DNA from: Epiperipatus broadwayi
Taxonomy: Eukaryota; Onychophora; Udeonychophora; Euonychophora; Peripatidae
DNA: 64,000 nt
Reading direction: 5' to 3'
NCBI GenBank assembly: GCA_028023455.1
Contig: JAQFVV010006626.1
Span: forward strand, 498,001 to 562,000
Part shown: positions 47,591 through 59,383 of the stretch, piece by piece
How the letters are laid out: each line of letters starts with the position of its first letter
How positions within the stretch are numbered: position 1 is the first letter of the stretch
The notes under the pieces: generated by a model
Database searches by the model: none
Seen by the model: only the letters and a program-made list of their open reading frames with translations
Told to the model about the DNA's origin: nothing
Translations under genes and position numbers: made by a program

Positions 47591-49271
47591 AATATTCTGT
47601 AAATCATCTGCTGAACTGGAGAAATATCACAATCGTCATTATATTGTAAATTCAGAATTTATGAAGATGATGTTTCTGTTTTTGCTTTTAACTTATTGAA
47701 ATTAAAAATTCTACCAACAAACATGTATTGTATTTTGATCCTTATCTGGTTAAGTAACCTATAAATAATTCCAAAGACTACTGTTATAAAAGTTGAAAAC
47801 ATTGTTGGAGCAAGTACACATTCTTATTTAATATGTTTTTTTATTTAAAATATCTCAGATTTTTTACTTGTAGTAATAATATTTCTATCATTCTATCATA
47901 CAGAAGCTATAAAATATAAATAAGTTTTGATGGGCAACCAACTATTTTCAATAAATGACAGAGATATGTCTTAGTAATTTAATCAAATATCTTGACCAAA
48001 TCAATAAAAAACAGCATATAAATCATTCATTTGTTTCCGACAGTTTACTTGCATTGACCTAGCAATAAAAATTATATCTGTAATATTTCACGATTCCTAA
48101 AACCATACTGAATCTGTGATAACCATTCATTTATAACTGGTAGCAAGCCAATAAAATTCTTTAAAGTACATTTGTTTTATTGAATAGTAATGATATTTTA
48201 CAATAATTATAGCAATCTTGTCTGTTTGCTTATAAAAATTGAAATAATAAAAGCATCTTCAAGATCTGACGTCGCATTATATCAAATTACATATGAATAT
48301 ATGTTTGAGAATGAAGCAAGCGCACAATTTACTCATTTATAATTAATAACTTTTAGTTTAAATAAAACATATATTTAAATTATTTTTTTTAAACTAAAAG
48401 TATTAACTTTGCAGTATACACATTTAAACATTCTTTGTCAGATGAAGTTAAATTTGCGTTAATATTTTGTCTCATTTTTATTTTATATTTAGAGATAACC
48501 TTTTTTGAAAAATAGAAAAGTGTTAAAATTTGCTAATAGATAATATTAAACTAAAGTCTAAGAAATCATAATTATAAAAAAAAATTCAAAATAAAAAAGT
48601 TAATTAAATTTTAAAAAAAAGACAGAAATATTAGAATCTGATATTTGTCAGATAATCAAAAATACATTTAATGTAATTTGTATATTTTTGTTTATATAAT
48701 TGTTCACTAGAAATTTGGATTATGTTTTGATAAAAAAAAAATGTTTGGAGAATTATTTTATAAGACCGTATCAAAAAAATAACACAAGATTAAAAGAAAA
48801 AAAATGTTTATGTATTCAGAGAAATTATACAGAGGTTGAAATAGAGAAAAAGTTTACCTAACCTCAATAAAACGATTAATATATTAGTAATATAAGTTAG
48901 GATATTATATCTGATTAATTAATCCAAGGTATTTTTTTCAGCTGTCACCTCACCCAAACAGTCAATTGATGTAGCTATCATATTATCATGATAGTGTTAA
49001 ACACATGATTATTAATTAATCTATTTCCTATCATAAATATAATCCTAAACGTAAACTATTTCATTCCAGCTTATTATCATTACATAAGAAATGAAAGTCT
49101 GTCCACATGAAAGTTACATCTTTAAAGTTTTAGTTATCTCATTTACAATGAAAAAAAAATATATTGCACATCATTAAAAAAGAACCAAATATCTTTGTTG
49201 ATTTATATGTACCAAAATTCTAATCATAAATCTTCATTAACTTTGGAAATTATATAAAATCTCTATGGTTT
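47591..49271. other. Unannotated AT-rich region
   Basis: No gene or family repeat recognised. Confidence 0.45.
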
Positions 49272-49400
49272 AGCATGACATATGTATATTGATGATTATT
49301 TATCTTTTCAACATATATTTGTTCAAGGGTATCAGTGTTATGAGATAGTGTGGAGAGATGTGGGTGGTGTGAAAGCCTGTGCTCATACACCCTATATATT
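49272..49400 (+). mobile_element. tRNA-like SINE, family B copy 3
   Basis: Plus-strand copy: ATTGATGATTATTTATCTTT, TCAACATATATTTG, AAGGGTATCAGTGTTATGAG, GTGGTGTGAAAGCCTGTGCT. It aligns with the reverse complements of copies 1 and 2; the B box is degenerate (TGTGCTCATACACC). Confidence 0.6.
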
Positions 49401-49803
49401 ACATATACAGGCATAGGTATATAATAAACTTGTGTGTTTCAGTTTTCACCTTCAATTAAAAACTGAATTTGGACAGAAATGTAAGTATTTGTTCATTGCT
49501 ATTTTATTTATATAATCTGAATTTTAAGCAAATAACATTTTCTCAAGATTTAATACAAACTTTTCTATTTTGTGAAGGTTAACTTTTAATTTTTTGTTTA
49601 ATTCAGTATCGAATTCAAATGTGTGCTATATGAATTACAGTAAACAGAAAAGTTTTATTGCATATTTATGAAAAAGAAAGAATAAATCAATTTTAAATGT
49701 TAATTGTATTTCAGATTATATTTAAAAATATATAAATTTGTATTACACTTATAAATCATCATATGATTATCAATTCAAAGATTATCACAAGTTATTTTAG
49801 AGA

Positions 49804-50165
49804 TTTAATACCAATCCTGGCCAAAGGATGATAATGATTGTGGTTATCAAAATAATTAAATATACCAAAATGTATGAGTACTGAACTGGGTTCAGATCTG
49901 TATGACAATACAGGTGAATGATGTTAAATTGAAAACATTATTGTGGTTTTATTTTGGTTTTATAGATAACTAAAAAGATAAAAGATGGCTGAAGGAGAGT
50001 TGTATTCAGTTTAAAGATCTATGTGCAGTGCTCTTGGATCAGGGTTCCTCATTGAGACTGAGGACAATGGATGAATAGGCACTAGAAAGGAATTGTGATG
50101 CACAAAACTTTTAAATCCATTGATTACTATGACTTCTGTGGTGGCACTACTGTATGGGAAAATTT
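49804..50165 (+). mobile_element. F2 repeat, nearly full unit with ribozyme mostly deleted
   Basis: Plus-strand F2 body: TTTAATACCAATCCTGGCC, TGTGGTTATCAAAATAATT, TACTGAACTGGGTTCAGATC, AAAACATTATTGTGGTTTTA, GCAGTGCTCTTGGATCAGG, TTCCTCATTGAGACTGAGG, ATGAATAGGCACTAG, TCCATTGATTAC, GGCACTACTGTATGG. At the ribozyme position only the stem I strand TTCCTCA and a short scar remain. Confidence 0.75.
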
Positions 50166-50862
50166 GTTACTATTTTGTACAAATTTGTTTTAATTTAAAT
50201 TAACAGGATTTGTTTTAAATGAACAAACTTTTTCATGAAATTGAAATGTCATAACATTTTCAAATGCATATATATAATTTTAAAAAACGATTGATAATAT
50301 ATGTTTTAAAGTGGTACTAATGTAATATTTTACCAGGTAGACACATCTTATTCAACATAATTATTCATTTAAAGATAAAATTAACCTCAAAAATTGCTAT
50401 AAAAATAATGTATCAATAATTAATCTATCATTTATTTTAAGAATTGATTAAGTGCTTTTAAAAATTCTTAAAATTATTTAGAATTTCATTTCCTTATAAA
50501 AATATACAAAATTTAAAAAATAATAAATTATTTATTAGACATTTTGAAAATCTCTATAATAGAAGACTTTATTAGATTAATAAAAATAATTTATTATTAT
50601 AACATATGGATAAATTAAGCTATTATATAAAAGTATAACTGCATATGATCATTTTATAGTGAAGTATTGTGTTTAGGGTGATAGATATAGTATTTTGGAA
50701 TACCTATTAAGGATTAATTACACAATTCCATAAAGTTTCATTTTTTAATGTGAAGCCCATTATTTTAAGATATTCAAATAATTTGATGTTATTAATAATA
50801 TTTTCATCATTATTTTTATAAAAAAAATCACTCAGTCTTAAACAAACATCGAATCTAAGATT

Positions 50863-51488
50863 TAATGGTGATTTTCTGATTAATAATATAAATTGTGAGT
50901 TAGAAGAAGTTAACAGTTACAAATACCTTGCTCAGATTATTAATACAGATGGAAACATAATGGATGAAATTAATCATAGAATTAAACTTGTTTGGAGTGA
51001 TTTTGGTAAAAATAACTTGATACTAAAAGGAAATATGCCTATGTGTTTGAAAAGGAAGGTTTTTTAATAATTGTGTTTTGCCAGTTCTTACTTATGGATC
51101 TGAGACTTGGACACTTAATAGAAGAGCAACACAGAAATTTCAGATCACTCAAAGAAGTATGGAGAGATGCATGTTGGGAGTAACAAGAAGAGATTGAAAA
51201 TGCAATGTATGGGTAAGAGAACAAACAGGTGTTACTGACCTCATTAAAAAATTTAAAAGACTGAAGTGGAGTTGGGCTGGACATATTGATAGAAGAGATG
51301 ATGCTAGATTGACAATTAAAATTTTGAACTGGATTCCAAGAGATTTTAAAAAACCCAGAAAGAGACCACCTAGACCATGTGTGAGATGTATGGATGAAAT
51401 AAGAAAGTGTGCAGGGGTGATGTGGAGAAAAGAAGCCAAAGATAGGAAAAGATGGATTGAGCTTGGAGAGGCCTTCATCCTGCAGTGA
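50863..51488 (+). pseudogene. RTE-type LINE, C-terminal reverse transcriptase region
   Basis: Coding order: EEVNSYKYLAQIINTDGN (the 'F.YLG..i..dg' box), HRIKLVW, then after a one-base T insertion near 51062, NNCVLPVLTYGSETWTL (the conserved 'vlTYGaEtW' motif), QRSMERCMLGVTRRD, a TGA stop replacing Arg, RLKWSWAGHIDRRDD and ILNWIPRDFKKPRKRP, with CVRCMDEIRK near the end. These boxes typify the C-terminal third of RTE/BovB-like non-LTR elements. The stop is TGA at 51486-51488, followed within 20 bases by AT repeats. 5'-truncated, with one frameshift and one internal stop. A second copy lies at 60781-61074. Confidence 0.85.
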
Positions 51489-51504
51489 ATTGATAATGAT
51501 TGGT

Positions 51505-51506
<2 letters not shown>

Positions 51507-51544
<38 letters not shown>

Positions 51545-51567
51545 TATATATTGATCCGTGTGTATAT

Positions 51568-51617
<50 letters not shown>
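51507..51617. repeat. (AT)n microsatellites downstream of RTE 3' end
   Basis: Two AT tracts (51507-51541 and 51569-51617) separated by about 27 bases, directly after the LINE's end. RTE elements end in short simple repeats, and the AT tract may have grown from such a tail. Confidence 0.9.
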
Positions 51618-51619
<2 letters not shown>

Positions 51620-52820
51620 CTGGTATATGTAATAAATTTTGCATAAATATGATGATATATTTTATGAAGGTGTAATTATTCTTACTTTGATGCTTTGATT
51701 TTCCATTCAACTTTATTATTTTTAGTACATATTTGTAGAGTTATAGATATATGTTTGAATGTTGAAAGTAGTTTTTGTTTCTTTATTTTTCAATGATTGA
51801 AATTATAATAAAGGTATATTTTTTAGATGTTGGTAGGCAACCAAAATAGTGTTGGATATAGTGTATTTGTATAAAATAAAAATCAAAAACTTAATAACAT
51901 ATCAAATTTATGCATAAGCATTTGAAGTTTTCCCTTGTGAAGCATATAACAACACTACCCACATGATGACTTTGATGAAAGATATTCAATATTTTGCTGT
52001 ATGTAGTTAGAATATCATAGAGTGCTATGTAAACAATAACTGTGAAATGATATTGTATTATAATAAAAGTCAACTAGGTTTACCTTATCCAGAAATTATA
52101 TAGTTGGTTATAGTTTTAAGTTTTGATTTTTTTTTTTCATATAGCTGCATTTATTATAATGTGATTGTTAAAGATAGTTTTTATATGGTATGATGACATC
52201 TTATTATAGAAGTTATGCCAATTCATAAAGTGAGGTTAGCACAATGTATATATATATATATATTTATACATTTTTAATTACATTTTATTAATCTAGTAGA
52301 AAACTATTTTATTACAATTTGCAATCTGTTTTATGCATGAGTGACCTCTATGTTTGTGTGTGAATCAATTAACCAATATTTTTCATTAGGTACTAAATGT
52401 GTAAACATTACTGCTAGGAGTTAAAATATAAGGTCACATATTCGGTATATTGGGCAAAAAAATATGAAATTTAATTTAAATTAAATAATAAAAAAATAAA
52501 GTTAGAATTATAATTCAATGTTTAATCATCAATAAGTCAATATCAATGAGCGTATGTGTTAAGGAATTTAAACAACACATCGCTAATAAATCGTTTGAAA
52601 GAAAGAACAATTTTAAATTTATTTGTTGGCATTGATAATTTTCTAATTGAACAATTTTTATTCAAAGAGTACATATCAGATGATTTAATGACTGCCCAGT
52701 GTGAATAATGAATAAAAATATTCAATTATATCATGCAATGGTCTTTATTATAATGCATTTAAACAATATATATTAAATTCACTGGTTGCAAATTAGATTT
52801 AAATTTATCAAATTATTTTT

Positions 52821-53181
52821 AAAATAATATAGGCGCTATTGCACCTGAACGCGAAGCTATTTTATACTTAAAACAAAATAAAATTATACTATTCTGCAAG
52901 CTCTATCAAGAGACGTGCTCTCATCTTCATAGCTCTAAGTGAATTAATTGTATGCAATTATGCAAAGTTCAGGTTAATTGCTCCATTTTCTTGAGATCGT
53001 GAAACATGTGTCTTTGCGGTTGATGGCGTTGAAATCCATCACTATGAAGCAGGCCTCCTTCACTTAGAGCTATGAAGATGAGAGCACGTCTCTTGAAAGC
53101 GCTTGCAGAATAGTATAATTTTATTTTGTTTTAAGTATAAAATAGCTTTGCGTTCAGGTGCAATAGCACCTATATTATTTT
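52821..53181. mobile_element. Fold-back element with hammerhead-like arms
   Basis: Arms 52821-52943 and 53059-53181 are inverted copies with few mismatches, around a 115-base loop. Each arm runs AATAATATAGG, GCTATTGCACCTGAACGC, AGCTATTTTATACTTAAAAC, TAAAATTATACTATTCTGCA and CATCTTCATAGCTCTAAGTG. The innermost arm section on the plus strand at 53080-53106 reads AAGATGAGAGC, ACGTCTCTT, GAAAGCGCTTGC, a hammerhead-like arrangement (GATGA, GAGA/TCTC stem, GAAA, AGCGCT palindrome) shared with 16303 and 18659. The lack of an intact CTG makes ribozyme status uncertain. Confidence 0.75.
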
Positions 53182-53868
53182 ACAAGTATTTTTATTTGCA
53201 CGCAAAGTTTTGGAGTTAGATTTCAATTACAAATTATTTTTATTATTTTTAAATATAGCTATACTTTATATCCCTTATAATTTTATTATTTTTGCAACTA
53301 CATACACACATGTAATTAATGTATTAGTGAACTGTATATATAAATCATGTGCGAGGAAGCCAATCTTTCAGATATGCACTATTGGTATCATTTTTCTTGC
53401 ACTGTCTGAACACTGATTTTAAAGCATACTTTACCTTTGCATTGTAGTATAATAAAGTGGTGGCGAAAGTGATTTAAGTGTTCTATTAATTTTTTTTATT
53501 TAATAATGAAAAATATTGTCTTTAATAATATTACATAACTATGAATAAACAGTTAACAATCACATGCTTTTAAAATCAGGAGCAATGAACTCTTCCGTGC
53601 AATCATGAAATTAATGTCATATTAAGGTTATGTTTACCATTGTTGCATATTCAATTTAAGTTTTATTTAAAACACATGCTAGATTTTCTAAGTTTGTGTA
53701 TATCTAAATCTGCAAGTACAAATAACTAGTATCCATTCGATTTGTAATCTAGCAGTGTTTTCAATTATTTACATTTAAATATATTATCAACAAATTAGGA
53801 TAGACTTTTTACAGAAAAATTGCAATAAATATTCATTAGTATATTCATTTTTTTACTTTTCATAATTC
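53182..53868. other. Unannotated AT-rich region
   Basis: A 68-codon frame at 53210-53416 is hydrophobic and AT-driven. No gene recognised. Confidence 0.5.
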
Positions 53869-54075
53869 ATCGCATGACCACCTCCTCTTATGCTTGTGTA
53901 TAACTGTTGTTAAAACAGGCAAAACTCACTATACATATTTTGCCACACACAGCAAGCTAGAGTAATCAATGGATGCCAGAAGGCTTGTGCATAAAATCCC
54001 CATCTAGTGCCTACTCATCCAATATCCCCAGACTAGTTTCTGGCTTATGGCTTTCATCAGTGAGGAGCCTATAAA
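53869..54075 (-). mobile_element. F2 repeat with a near-canonical hammerhead core
   Basis: Same landmarks as 46395-46562 but continuing through the ribozyme. Plus-strand order: TTATGCTTGTGTATAACTG, AAAACAGGCAAAACTCAC, AATCAATGGATGCCAGAAGG, CATCTAGTGCCTACTCATCC, ribozyme core, GGAGCCT end. On the transcribed minus strand the ribozyme is at the start and the rest of the body follows. Confidence 0.83.
54021..54070 (-). ncRNA. Hammerhead ribozyme, F2 copy
   Basis: Minus strand: stem I TCCTCA (54061-54066), CTGATGA (54054-54060), stem II region AAGCCATAAGCCA, GAAA, stem III ACTAGT, GTC (54031-54033), stem I 3' TGGGGA (54025-54030). Stem I pairs over all six positions (one G-U) and the stem III palindrome is perfect. 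Stem II is weak: only two G-C pairs, whereas the 26497 copy has three (GGC/GCC) after an A-A mismatch. Core bases are all present; cleavage activity is uncertain. Confidence 0.72.
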
Positions 54076-54257
54076 CTTGGCAATCTTTTTCATAAATAGT
54101 CCTACTTTTCCCACAGTAATTGAGAAAGTCCCTTGATTAGAAGGTTCTCAATGTGTAATATTTATAAATAATTTTTTATTATATTGTTATTAAATAATAT
54201 TTGTTTATCAGTCATATCAGTTTGCCTTGTTTGACATCCTCTTAATATAACTTTTTT

Positions 54258-54362
54258 TTCCATATGTCATAGCATCAGCCAGGAGATGAACCCACAACAT
54301 CCATCTGCAATCAACTGCTTGCTTGCAAGGCAGCTGCACTGACTACTCGGCTAACAATGCTT
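54258..54362 (-). mobile_element. tRNA-derived SINE, family A copy 5
   Basis: Minus strand: AAGCATTGTTAGCCGAGTAG, TCAGTGCAGCTGCCTTGCAA, GCAAGCAGTTGATTGCAG, GTGGGTTCATCTCCTGGC, TGATGCTATGACATATG. The A box TAGCCGAGTAGTCAGTG and B box GGTTCATCTCC are both readable. Confidence 0.82.
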
Positions 54363-56387
54363 GACTATACCTAATTTTTATTAATATAATTTACCATAGT
54401 AAACTAACTATGAATGTATATAGAAAATAATATACTGCATGAGATAACACTAAATAAAATAATATGGTGCAGAATTATGCAAAAGTTGAATAATAGAAAG
54501 ATACCAAAAATAATACAAAAAATATAAAAATATTCATTATCTACAAAATAAAAACTTATGTTTAGAAAAAAAAGCAGATGAAAAAGGAAAACAAAAATGA
54601 GATGCAATAAACAATAGTAAATAGTATGTAGTACTATTTTCTATTTTATTAATTGGAAAATAAATTTCAGAATTAAGAAATGTAATTTCCTTCATTTTAT
54701 GATTATGATGATAATTATGATTATATTGATGCTACAGATTCTTGAAAAACAGAAACATCAATATATGATTATCAAATACATGTCTCTATACTGAAATGCA
54801 ATGTTCAGTTTAGCAGACAGTATAGTAGATAAACTACAAAAGTAATCATTAGATAGAGATAAGTGCCTTAAAGATGTCTTGCAAAAATAAATTGCTTTCA
54901 ATGAATTATTTTTAATGCAAGTTTTGCTGTTCACATTGATAATAAGCCAAACAGATAAACTGGATGGAAATAATATTCAACATATTTTAACCAAATATAA
55001 TTGGTTAATATATTTAATCAAAGTTAATAAATCTAATAAAAATGTGGCCATAATTTCCCAAAACAGACTTGCAGTGAAAATTTTAAAAAATAATTATGTT
55101 GATTTAAACAACAAAAGAATATTATTAATAACAAAAAACAATATCTGATATATTGTGTTCTAATTAGAAACATATTTATGATCTGTTAGCAAAGATTTCA
55201 GGCAATCTAGCAATGTTTCAAATAAATATAAATAGAATGGCTTTCTTTAATTCTATAGAATAAGTAAAATTACAAAATGATTGCCATTAATTACAGATAT
55301 GAATATTTCTAAAATACAAAATTTTTGGCTGATTTTTAATTATGAATATGAGAGCTGTGTCTTTAGGATGGAAGAAATTGCATTGCTTTATATTTTTCTG
55401 TGTTGTTTTTGCACATTAATGACTATTGCTAGTAATGTCTTGTCCTAATAATTCTGGTAAAAAAATGTTAAATGTAAGCCATGAATAACTATTAAATTTA
55501 GGATCAATTCTAAATCTTAATAACTTGTTAGCAATATTAGATTTTTATCAAATAATCAGTCTGTAATTGATGTAGCGAAACATGACTTATCGTTCAGTAA
55601 ATCATAAAAAATTATACTACGCAACAGGAGATCAATCTCATTAATAATATTTATTTCCTTTACAGCTGAGGGTTGTTATAAGCAATTTAATATCATTATA
55701 TAGATGACATTATTACCGTTTATCCATTTATGATTCATAGTATTATTATATGGATGAAACCAGATACTATATCATTTATATATGTAACCTAAGATACACA
55801 CATATACACATTGACACTTCCTAAAATGAAATACACTAACAAAATAATTTATGATATTCGCAAAAATAAATTTATATTTAATATTTTACTGCAAAAACAA
55901 GAATCAGAAAAATGCATCACTATGACATATTCTAGCATAAGTGATCCTGCAAATAAAAACTAAACCCCCAACCTTTATCACACACAGATTTAATAACATT
56001 TAGATTGGAAGTGCGTAATTATTTTAAATTTCAAAAATTAAGAAAAATGAAAACTATTAAAATTGCAAATCTCAATTTTATATTTTATAAGTAGTATATA
56101 TATATATATATATATATATCTTTCGCTTTTTTTCTGTGATGGTAGATATTTCTTTGTCTTTATAGGGTATAAAAAAAATAAGTTTCAATGTAAAAAGATT
56201 TTGAGAAAAAACTAGATATGTATATATAATACTAAAATGTCTTATATGTAGTCCATTATAAAAAAGGAAATTAAATTAGCTGTCCTCTTCTCTGCATAAT
56301 AAAGCAATCAAGTACAAGATATTTCTATCTCATTACGTTTAACACTGCTAAGTGATGTCTGTTCATACGACAGCAACTTCATCATGT
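54363..56387. other. Unannotated AT-rich region
   Basis: Several short frames occur (for example 54404-54607 and 54915-55148), all AT-driven and unrecognised. (TA)n at 56095-56119. Confidence 0.5.
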
Positions 56388-56475
56388 CAAGCATTGGTGG
56401 CCTATAGCTGCCTTCAAAGCAGCTAGCCCAGGTTCACTTCCTGGTCAATGCATTTGGCATATGAAAAAAAAACAT
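56388..56475 (+). mobile_element. tRNA-derived SINE, family A copy 6
   Basis: AAGCATTGGTGGCCTATAGC, TGCCTTCAAAGCAGCTAGCC, CAGGTTCACTTCCTGG (B box GGTTCACTTCC), ATTTGGCATATGA, A9 tail. The A box is damaged. Confidence 0.78.
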
Positions 56476-57099
56476 CTTCATCAACATCATTATAATTTTA
56501 TTATTATATTTCAAAGCAAAAAATTAGAAGGTTACAGAGTATACATTGAGTTTTAAAAAAATTGCCAAACTATAACAATAATAAAAAATTACATTAGATA
56601 AAAATCTAATGTCGTTATGAGAAAATCAACTTAAATGTCACTTAGCCTTGAGATCCAAAAGTCTATTTAATTACTTTTCCAACCATTTATCTTTTCTGCT
56701 AACCTGCTTCTTTATTTTAGGGACTAGTATATTAGTATCTTATTTTCAGTTCTGTATATGAGCATGATTTGGACTACTGGATATTGAATTTAATGATCAT
56801 CTAGGTTTTACCTCTGTCATTTTGGTTTTGTTTCAAAGATTGGCTGTTTGTTTTAAGTGTGACCACATAGCTGCAGATATACTTGCTTGCACTAGAATGT
56901 TGTCTTCCTTAATGAATCAAGCTTTCTTGAATATGTTGCTGGGTGATGGCATGGTTTACTAGCAAGAGTAAATTGAGCATCTATTGTACCAAAAGATATA
57001 AAGGCTGTAGGTTGCAGAATGAATAGCAGGAATTTGCTCTTTTATGTGTTTATGATATCATTGATTACAGCCTGAGCCTGTCCATATGTTGTGACTATC

Positions 57100-57590
57100 A
57101 TGTGACATATCTTTGTCAGTGTGGTACATAAATGAAGGAAATGATTTTATGTCTCCTATTCTCTGTGACAGAGTCCATAGACAATTCAATATTAGTAAAA
57201 AATCTACAAAACTAAGTAACTGTGTTGTAGTTAAGAAATTTTGATTGAGCTTTAAAGAACTCTAAAAATTTTGGTTCCCATGACCAGTTTTAAATTGATA
57301 TATCTGTTTCCAGTTGTCTATGCCCCAGTATATGTACTTGTGTCACTATGGAGTTATATTTGGCTAAATATAGGTTTAAAGTCTTCAATCAGAGTGGATA
57401 TGAATTTATATGATGGGAGCAGCTGGTCAATGAGTGTTATCTTAATGACACACTCTAGGTCTGGAAATCTTTTTATACTGATTAATAAAAGGTTTATTAA
57501 TTTCTGTTTGAGAAAAACATGGATTGACTGGAGTCCCATGTCCATTGTGAATTGGCAGACTGCTCATATTTTTAAAGAGATGTGATTGTC
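57100..57590 (-). pseudogene. Possible decayed LINE endonuclease/linker region
   Basis: A minus-strand frame contains KLINLLLISIKRF, then VIKITLIDQLLPSYKFIS, which faintly resembles the 'SRIDyfLIS......i.i..lSDHs.v' end of APE-type LINE endonucleases. A later frame reads GHRQLETDIS, resembling the 'GyWkLN.SLL' motif that follows it in L1/Tx1 ORF2. The Arg-Ile-Asp and Ser-Asp-His residues themselves are not preserved. The plus-strand 104-codon frame at 57271-57585 would then be an antisense shadow. Confidence 0.3.
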
Positions 57591-57976
57591 TTTCTTTTCC
57601 ATATTAATTTGCCATAGAGTAATAAGATTGTAGATATAAAATTCTTAACAAATTTGATAAAAGGTGTGTAGTAGGTAATTTTTCTAATTATAAGTTGAAT
57701 TATATAATGCAACCTTAGTTTATATTGATAGGTATGATTTTTCAAGTGAGATTATGTTATTTCAGCATCATTCTTTAATTTATTTAGATTTTTTGCCTCA
57801 TCCCATTGAGTCCAAGATAGAAGGGAAAACCAAGGAAATCAGATGGATTGCCATTGTAAATATCTGTAAAATGTTTGCTTGTTTATAGGAACTATAAAGC
57901 AGTTTTATTTGTGTTAATTTTTAAGATAAATTTGGAAGTGTAATTTTGGATTATCTCTTGTTTGTCTATAATAGTT

Positions 57977-57978
<2 letters not shown>

Positions 57979-58012
<34 letters not shown>

Positions 58013-58030
58013 ATAGTAGTAGTAGTAGTC

Positions 58031-58066
<36 letters not shown>
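57979..58066. repeat. (AGT)n trinucleotide array
   Basis: About 29 AGT units with two interruptions. A second (AGT)n/(GAT)n tract follows at 58113-58180. Confidence 0.96.
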
Positions 58067-58067
<1 letters not shown>

Positions 58068-58112
58068 GTATGTAAAATATTAACAATTTAATGAAATAAA
58101 GTATCTTTTAAA

Positions 58113-58180
58113 AGTAGTAGTAGTAATAGTAGTAGTAGTAGTAGTAGTAGTAGTGATGATGATGATGATGATGATGATAA
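58113..58180. repeat. (AGT)n then (GAT)n trinucleotide array
   Basis: About 14 AGT units pass into about eight GAT units, the same stepwise motif change seen in the 6.6-kb array. Confidence 0.96.
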
Positions 58181-59383
58181 TAGTGATATTATTGCTGTTG
58201 TTATTATTATGTGTCAAAAGGGAACTTTATTACAAACCAAAGTTTATGTTAGTTTAGATTCATATGCACATTCTTATATTGATGAACACTGGGATTACTT
58301 GGGCAAGTTTACTGTATTTACAAATATAAGCTGGGGAATACAGTAATGCATAGGGTTACAGATTATGGTGCATAGTAGTTCTAAATGATCATACAGACAT
58401 GTGTCCAGGTTCAAATTCAGGTGATGCATCATCTCATTCAAAGGTCATATGTACCTCGAGTTAATGTTTTATATAATAGTACACATGTGTGCATATATAT
58501 ATACATATGTGATGCATTGCTATTTTTACACAAGTTTTAGTAAAAATTATAATCTATTTACACTGGTGTGTTCTGGTTCATTACAATGTCCTTGTTGGCA
58601 GGGTTCTATATGTTTATGCATGACATTATCAACTGGGTTATTATTATTACTGTTGTTTTTCTTATATTATTTTTAACTTATATGTAAAACAATATCAACT
58701 AAATATGTTGAATGATTCGTGCAAAATTATTTAACTAATCATTGTTTAATAGCTTAACTAGTAATATATAGTCATTTTAATAAAATAGCTCATATTTGCT
58801 TTTGACCAAAGAAGGTATTATGTTGCCTAATAATTTCTTAAATAAAATCAGGAATAAACAACCACAGAAGAAATAGTGGAATATTGAATATTCCTGATGA
58901 CCAAATTGTTGTTATAAAAATGTATTCAATTAAATTGAATTTATTATAATTTGTAAGAAACAGAAAACAGTAAACAAAATTATGAAAGCGACAAGTGATT
59001 GAACTTAATTCAATATGAAAAATTAAATATTGAATGAATTTTGTAAATCTTTTACAAATATTAAATTGAATAAGGAATTTGAAGCCTAAATATCAAAACC
59101 AAATAAAGAAAAAGAAAAGGATTAGAAAAGTCAGCAATAAATTTTTATGAGATTCAATAAAATAAAAAAATTGTGTACAGTAAATGTAAAGAATCTTGAT
59201 GCATAAACAACAAATCCAAAACAAATGATTTTTGTTTTCTAAACAGTATTTTGACAAATAGATAATCAAATAAATAAAGATTAATATTACTAAATCCACT
59301 ACTTCTTTTTTGCTGCAACATCATATATAAATGCAATTTATCAATCTTATTTTGAACACTTTTAAGCAAAAAAAAATTATATA
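58181..59383. other. Unannotated AT-rich region
   Basis: Less AT-rich at 58.2-58.6 kb, but no gene. The TCCAGGTTCAAATTC stretch near 58407 looks like a pol III B box but has no companion A box. Confidence 0.45.

Noticed and set aside
57271-57585. 104-codon plus-strand membrane-like ORF
   Set aside because: The minus strand shows faint LINE endonuclease resemblance, and hydrophobicity on the plus strand follows from T-rich sequence.
58395-58425. Possible tRNA or SINE because of a GGTTCAAATTC B-box match
   Set aside because: No A box at the right distance, no cloverleaf stems visible and no second copy in the window.
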